Shown here in pieces: positions 9,986 through 30,766 of a stretch of DNA of 30,766 nt. Position 1 is the first letter of the stretch. The number at the start of each line of letters is the position of its first letter. The notes beneath the pieces were generated by a model that saw nothing but the letters and a program-made list of their open reading frames with translations, had not been told where the DNA came from and made no database searches. Source of the DNA: Isoetes engelmannii (taxonomy: Eukaryota; Streptophyta; Lycopodiopsida; Isoetales; Isoetaceae); the NCBI GenBank assembly GCA_011763485.2, contig JAANSK020299267.1, forward strand, positions 1 through 30,766. Reading direction: 5' to 3'. Both the position numbers and the translations under genes were made by a program.

Positions 9986-10345
9986 AGTCAAGTCTTTGAT
10001 GGCACAGGTTTCCAGTAATGGAAAGATAGAATAATCTTCATTCTCAAATATGGAGGAGTTTGAAGAATTGTCAGTGGCCAAGGATTTGCACTGGATATCA
10101 AGAACAATGTTAATTTGCATGCTTAAGATGATAAGGCAATGGCATATATCGGTCTCTCTTTAGCTGACTCCATTCTTGATGAGTCCTAGCACGAGAATAG
10201 TCATGATTTGTTGCATGCTTCATTGAGTGACTAAAAGACCTATACAATTGGACACCTACATGCCGAGATATTGAATATGTGTGGGACAAGACTACTGAAA
10301 GTCTTGATGAGTTCTCAAACCAATGAAGTACATCTTCCAACAGAG
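9985..10345 (+). mobile_element. Possible Ty1/copia gag remnant
   Basis: The plus strand reads KVFDGTGFQ, a stop, then WKDRIIFIL. This resembles the F-DGTNF-W-fRM opening of plant copia gag proteins. About 40 codons on, AMAYIGLSLADSIL resembles the A-..I-..L-.D..L part of the same domain. Several stops and frame changes separate them. No LTR, zinc knuckle or pol motif follows before 11980. The similarity is short, so a chance match cannot be excluded. Confidence 0.35.
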
Positions 10346-11984
10346 TTGAAGCTTTTGGAGAAGAGCATTAGGTCTCATAGTTGATGCATGTACTTTTCTT
10401 CTGGTAACTATCTGTTTCATTTTATTCTTTATGCAGCAACCTCATGCAAGACAAAGATATGGACCTCCATCATGCAATCACTTCCATCAAGGAGGAGATC
10501 TTGATGAAGCAAGTTGAAGGAAAAATAATCAAGTCACTTTCTTTGCAGCAGGCATTTCAAAGACTCAATCCACCATGAATGGGGATGAGAAAAACACACT
10601 TGCAGCAGATTACCTCTTCTTAATAAGCATAAAGTAGTGGACTCGGATCCTTCTATTTCAAGGATATTAGACGACCTAAGCAAGTGGTACTGATTTTTTG
10701 TATTCCAACACCTTTTCAACAAGGTTTTGCAGATATCTCAACTTCTATGCTAGGATCTCATTCACATAATTGGTCTTAATTGATGTCATGTCATTCTTTA
10801 GAATATGTAGCATATTACTTGGGGGTTATAGGGGAATCTCATTTGGATGTGTCAAGAACTATAGCCTAAATTATGGACCATACTCAAAATCATTGAATAT
10901 ATGTTAAATTTACCAAGGAGGTACCATCTCTAAAAGCACTTGTCAAATATAAAGTCAAATTTGAGATTAAAGGTGTACTTATAACTGTAGATGATGTAAG
11001 AGTCGAACATTCTGAGGTCTGCACATTTTGAAGTAATATTTCAAAGGCAGATGTTGCAAACTACATCCTTCATCCTCTATTTCTTGCAATTGAATACGCA
11101 ACACAACCACAAAGCAAGAAAAGGCATATGCTCTAAAAATAAGTGTGATTTATCTACGTTTCGAGATAAGTAAATAAATCTGCTTCTTGATCTGGTAGGT
11201 GGAGTCATACATGAACCCAAAATAGCATGTGTTCTTGAGATATAAGGAAAAAATCTGCTTCTTGAGGCTAGTTGCAAGGTCCTCTTTAGTATTTATATCC
11301 CTTGTCCTAGTTGCTTCTTATCAACCATTTAAGGCCTCTCTTTTTTGTTGATTGTCCCACCCACTCCCCTTATTACGTCTTTTACTTGTTAAGTTTCTCT
11401 TCTTCATTGTGTCCAGATCCTAATTGAGGTAAATTGCTTCACAAATTCTTCTTGGTTGCCAAAATAATAGTCATTATTTGCTCACCCCACATGTTCACCC
11501 CACACATCAATGACATATATCCTTCAAACATTAACTTCATTGATATTATTGTTGTATAAGTATGGTTTTTGGGTTATTGCGTACTTCAAAAATGGAGGAC
11601 ATTTGCCTTTTCAATGCAACTAATCATTCAAAGTTGGGATGGTCTTCTTTATATACACCAATAGAAGACGTATAAGTTGGTATAAGTTGGAATGTAGGAC
11701 ATTAAAACTGAACGGCTATTGGCCTTAAGACATGTAGCATTTGTAATGAGCTTTAGGCATAAATATGGGTCTTTGGTGTAGTCATCTTGTCTTTGTTTTT
11801 CCCTTCCCCTGCTTTTAAAAGGCTTCAAGGCTACATGATCGCACATCGGATTTTTGAATCTGAGGCTTGTGAGCTCCTTTATCCCACAGCTATTAAAGTT
11901 CAAAACATTAGCCCTTTCTATTCATGTATCCTTCAATGCTCCAATATCATCTGCAAGATATCTTGCTCTCAATTTTTTAGTGTA
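10346..11984. other. Unclassified sequence, no gene identified
   Basis: The plus strand contains a weak coding-like stretch near 10440-10560 (MQDKDMDLHHAITSIKEEIL) that could continue the copia gag trace. The rest shows only short unrelated open stretches with dense stops. No LRR exon of the downstream receptor gene was recognised here, although one could be missed because such exons are only about 70 bp. Confidence 0.45.
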
Positions 11985-12172
11985 CTGCCCCGTGCTATCA
12001 ACCATGGGATTGGGTGGCCCCAGTTGATGTTCTGATATAACTCTCTGGTGTTCGCACAAGCCATGCCCTGTGCTATCAACCATGGGAGTAGTGGTCCCAG
12101 CTGAAATTCTGGCATATCTCTCTAATAGACCTTTTGATGTCCATGGAGGATAAAATTCAATTCAATTCAATT
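11985..12172 (+). mobile_element. Short LINE 3' end with AATTC tail, plus strand
   Basis: The segment ends in GATGTCCATGGAGGATAAAA followed by a triple ATTCA repeat (about 12153-12172). The same terminal arrangement (pyrimidine-rich, GTCCATGGA-like, AAAATTCAATTCAATT) closes the copy at 15660-15782 and, inverted, the copy at 16943-17110. Only the 3' untranslated end is present; no protein part was seen immediately upstream. Confidence 0.65.
11988..12125 (+). repeat. Imperfect 78-bp tandem duplication
   Basis: GTGCTATCAACCATGGGA begins at 11992 and again at 12070, followed in both by related sequence (GTGGCCCCAG/GTGGTCCCAG, then TTCTG-ATAT-CTCTCT). It lies in the untranslated part of the LINE tail at 11985-12172. 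Confidence 0.8.
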
Positions 12173-12179
12173 CTGATGT

Positions 12180-13400
12180 TTGCATATCTCTCTAATATTT
12201 GCAATCCAAGATAACATGTGTCTCGTCTTCTCTTTGCCATGTTCTACATACATGATTTTTTGCTCCTCTCTTTCTTTATTTCGCCATCGATCCCTTTCTA
12301 CCTTAAATTCCATCTTGATCTTAATTCCCATGTTCTTTTCACCGCTATAAGTCATGGTCATGTTCTTCAAATTGAATACATGTAAGAGCCATTCTGTCTT
12401 TGGTCTTGTATGCTCTTTTAACCACGTCTAGTGGCTATCATTGGCATTTTTTCTTTCCATTTTCCTGTCAGGAATCTCAAAGTTTCTCATCCATTTGGCT
12501 AACTTCATGAAACCACTCCTGACATTCCAAGATACGTTTTGTGGCCAAGTCCATCACTAGTATAGATGATAACTTTTTTTGCCCACATTACATTTAAATA
12601 TGTAATTTATTGTCTTTCCCATGCCCCGACCTCTATCAGTATTTCACTTGTCTGGCATGTCATTGTAGCCATCGAAGTGCTTGTTCCGGCCCCTAGATCT
12701 TGGCAGTGTAGCTATCTCAATAAGCTCTCCTTTTTATACTGAATTGTTCTTGACAATCCTAGGCCTCATAATTTTGGCCCATGTAGTCGTGTGGATAATA
12801 GCTTTTTATTTCCCATGCTATACCCCTTTTTATTACATTTCTTTTACATTAACATAGTAACTCCCAATTGCTGCTTCAAATCTTTTATCTATTACCCCCC
12901 CCCCCCCTCTTTTTTAATTGAAGGACGTCAGTCTATTCATCATCATATTGAAGCCAATGCACTCCTAGCATATAAACATCCATTAATTTCTTCCAGCTCA
13001 TGTACTTGGAACTCACGTGCTTTTAAGTTCCATCTTGTCCCCAAACATGACTATCTTATTTTTGTTGAAATTGACATTAGTTTGCTTTCCTTACAGAACC
13101 TGTCCAGCGGTTCTAAAAATCTGCACATTCTCTGGCTAAGTTGTCTGCAAATATAACATAGTCCCACTTATCTCATGTCCAAGCACATCTATGTATTTTC
13201 AAAAAGGTGTTACAAATAATGAGCATCCTTGCTCGACTCCCGTGTCATGTATGGTCTTTCCCCATCTATCTCAAATTTGGTTGGCATACAACCCCATAGA
13301 TGTAGCTAATTTATTGGACTAGGCAAAAAGACCTGATTAAATCTCCTGGCTATTATTGAATGCTATCATGTTGTAACCACCACAATGTATGCTCCCCCCC
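12180..13400 (-). mobile_element. LINE RT fragment, decayed, minus strand
   Basis: From high to low coordinates the minus strand reads AFNNSQEI (near 13350), KTIHDTGVEQGCSLF (near 13250; compare GVRQGCPLSP), DYVIFADNLAREC (near 13150; the YADD equivalent, changed to FADN), VNFNKNKIVMFGDKM (near 13050), then after a gap WNVRSGFMKLAKWM and a zinc ribbon remnant CRTWQREDETHVILDC (12195-12250). The order RT palm, post-RT, zinc ribbon is that of LINE ORF2. Frames change many times and catalytic residues are altered, so it is inactive and old. Confidence 0.7.
12895..12907. repeat. C homopolymer (13 bp)
   Basis: An uninterrupted C run inside the decayed LINE fragment. Its length is unreliable in any assembly. 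Confidence 0.9.
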
Positions 13401-13402
13401 CC
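13393..13402. repeat. C homopolymer (10 bp)
   Basis: A C run at the upstream edge of the minus-strand LINE fragment. Confidence 0.85.
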
Positions 13403-13479
13403 ACAATGCTTTAAGGTTATTCCACTTTAGTACTAATTGACCCTCTTCCGAGAATTAGTTTAACAATATTTCACTTTAA

Positions 13480-13516
13480 AGAAGAAGGAGAAGGAGAAGG
13501 AGAAGGAGAAGGAGAA
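13480..13516. repeat. (GGAGAA)n microsatellite
   Basis: About six purine-only GGAGAA units, roughly 280 bp upstream of the first recognised LRR exon. The purine/pyrimidine asymmetry is notable but no function is implied. Confidence 0.9.
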
Positions 13517-13792
13517 GAGTTTTTAACATTATGCCACTACGCAGCATCCAACTAGACATGTGGCAAATTTTAAGGTGGAGTGGGCATATCAAATTGATGC
13601 CTTACCAAATTTAATGCTAATGGTACTTTAAATACACTGAATAGTATTTGGTTATATTCTAAATATTACATAATATGCAGTGGATATGAATAGGTATGTG
13701 TTTGTCTTTGTTTTATCCATAGTCTAAACCTCTATTCACTAATATATACTTGTGCTCCAAATTTTCATGATATTATATATTATTAATGGCAG

Positions 13793-29594
<15,802 letters not shown>

Positions 29595-29738
29595 GCTCAC
29601 CTAAGAAAAAGCCTCCAACTTATTGGATGGATTAAATAACAATAATCTGGAAGCCCACTTCCATTTCTCTCACTAAATAAGTATGAAAAGCTCTCCCTTT
29701 TTTGTTTTGTATTTATATTCGAAATCAATACAAAAGAT

Positions 29739-29980
29739 ACTATCCATTTGAAAAATTTCGCCATGAATTTAAAATCAACAAGGTATCAAGGCACTACATA
29801 TTGTCCAAAATATAAAAACATTTGATTTTTTAAGTGACATGTGTAGATTGATTTCATACTATCTATTTGAAAAATTTAGCTATGAATTTAAAATCAACAA
29901 GGTATCAAGGCACTACATATTGTCCAAAATATAAAAACATTTGATTTTTTAAGTGAGTATATTGATTTCATTTGGATATA
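29739..29980 (+). repeat. 119-bp tandem duplication
   Basis: ACTATCCATTTGAAAAATTT at 29739 recurs at 29858 as ACTATCTATTTGAAAAATTT. The long shared part (AATTTAAAATCAACAAGGTA and on through ACATTTGATTTTTTAAGTGA) is identical between copies, so the event is recent. It lies about 145 bp after the receptor stop codon, in its 3' untranslated or downstream region. Confidence 0.93.
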
Positions 29981-30766
29981 GGCCATTGAGATATAAATGA
30001 AGTTGACAATATTTCTAAGTTTGGGGATAATCCTCGTTCTCGAGACACAGACTCGGGATATACGCACACCAAAATACCGCCCGCATAGATAGGCTTTTCA
30101 TTCATCACAACCGCAGTATACATTGGGTTTATAAGTTTTAGATGAGTGGGGTAGCTGACCATAGGAAGTTCCTGGGGGCCTTCTCAAGTGCCCTCTCCCA
30201 AAGCAGCTGTCGGCAATCGCCATGACCATCTGAGTCAAGTGGGTTGTCTGCTGCTGCAGTGTGGGGACCTGCAATATGCCCTCCAAATCATGCTCAAACA
30301 TATGGGCATAAGTCTCTACAAGGCCGTAGTCCAGGCGCAGCTGGGACACCTGGGGTGTCGGGGTAATGAGTTCGCGGATAGCCTGCTACTCCATATGCAA
30401 TAAAAGGGGTAGGTGGTCCGAGTCTACTTCCTCGTCCCGACTGTTTGTGCCAATGCCAATGAGTGATCAGATGCATATCCTGTTCTAGTGGTAGTAGCTT
30501 ATAATATTTCAATTGAAGATTACAAGAATCATGTTGTTAGTATTAAGGGCTTGACGCCAATCTAAATGTCTACGATTTTGGAAGGAGTGCAAGATTGCAA
30601 CATCCAATCTACAATAGGTTGTTCTTAGGCATTTAGTAATAAAGTGAGATATACAGGTTTCTTTTCATCACCCTCCCCTTACTCGAGAGGAAGATAGCAT
30701 AACAAAGGAGGCCATGAAAAGATAAAAGATATAGAAGTTACTTGTATTGGGGGGGGGGGGGGGATA
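29981..30766. other. Unclassified sequence downstream of the gene
   Basis: The minus strand has coding-like runs at 30098-30349 (RLDYGLVETYAHMFEHDLEG, QQQTTHLTQMVMAIADSCF) and 29968-30162, but they are in different frames with no recognisable motif. A decayed retroelement leader or gag is possible. The window ends in a G homopolymer. Confidence 0.4.
30749..30763. repeat. G homopolymer (15 bp)
   Basis: Fifteen consecutive G at the window end. True length is uncertain in any assembly. Confidence 0.95.

Overview
This is a land-plant nuclear fragment. It shows GT-AG introns, a plant-type LRR/malectin receptor-like kinase gene, and dense decaying plant retrotransposons of Ty3/gypsy, Ty1/copia, L1-like LINE and a second LINE type. 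The species cannot be fixed from the sequence. The abundant non-LTR copies with short ATTC/AATTC-type 3' tails would suit a repeat-rich, possibly non-flowering, plant genome, but that is only an inference.

Layout. Positions 1-4440 (- strand) hold a Ty3/gypsy element entering from outside the window: integrase start, a reverse transcriptase (RT) piece with an internal deletion, aspartic protease, and a gag with three zinc knuckles. From about 4440 to 5040 is its probable leader/LTR with a coding-like stretch. Positions 5180-7730 (- strand) hold a decayed L1-like LINE, truncated at its endonuclease and bordered by an AAT/AAC microsatellite. Positions 7880-9166 (+ strand) hold the 3' half of another LINE with an ATTCT-type tail. 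From 9170 to 13790 lie mostly unclassified sequence, a faint copia gag-like trace, a short + LINE tail and a - LINE fragment.

The only host gene recognised runs on the + strand from 13793 to 29594. It has two LRR exons and a short LRR-end exon, two malectin exons, a transmembrane exon and five kinase exons ending in a stop codon. From the malectin exon to the stop, eight exons join in consistent phase into about 576 codons with every kinase catalytic motif present, so that part looks functional. One upstream junction (17192/17282) does not join in frame, and the N-terminal exons and signal peptide were not found. The gene is stretched by introns full of retroelements. The 3.2 kb intron at 13993-17156 holds LINE fragments in both orientations. 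The 10 kb intron at 18021-28068 holds an L1-like LINE (18830-21690), an abutting copia element (21740-25480) and a second LTR-type 3' end (about 25500-27063), all on the gene's own strand.

After the gene come a 119-bp tandem duplication and unclassified sequence. I found no convincing new molecular system. The items most worth a second look are the unidentified decaying ORF upstream of a purine tract and LTR (25527-26633), the three-knuckle Ty3 gag with an in-frame pol deletion, the coding-like leader of that element, and the retroelement-packed receptor kinase gene.
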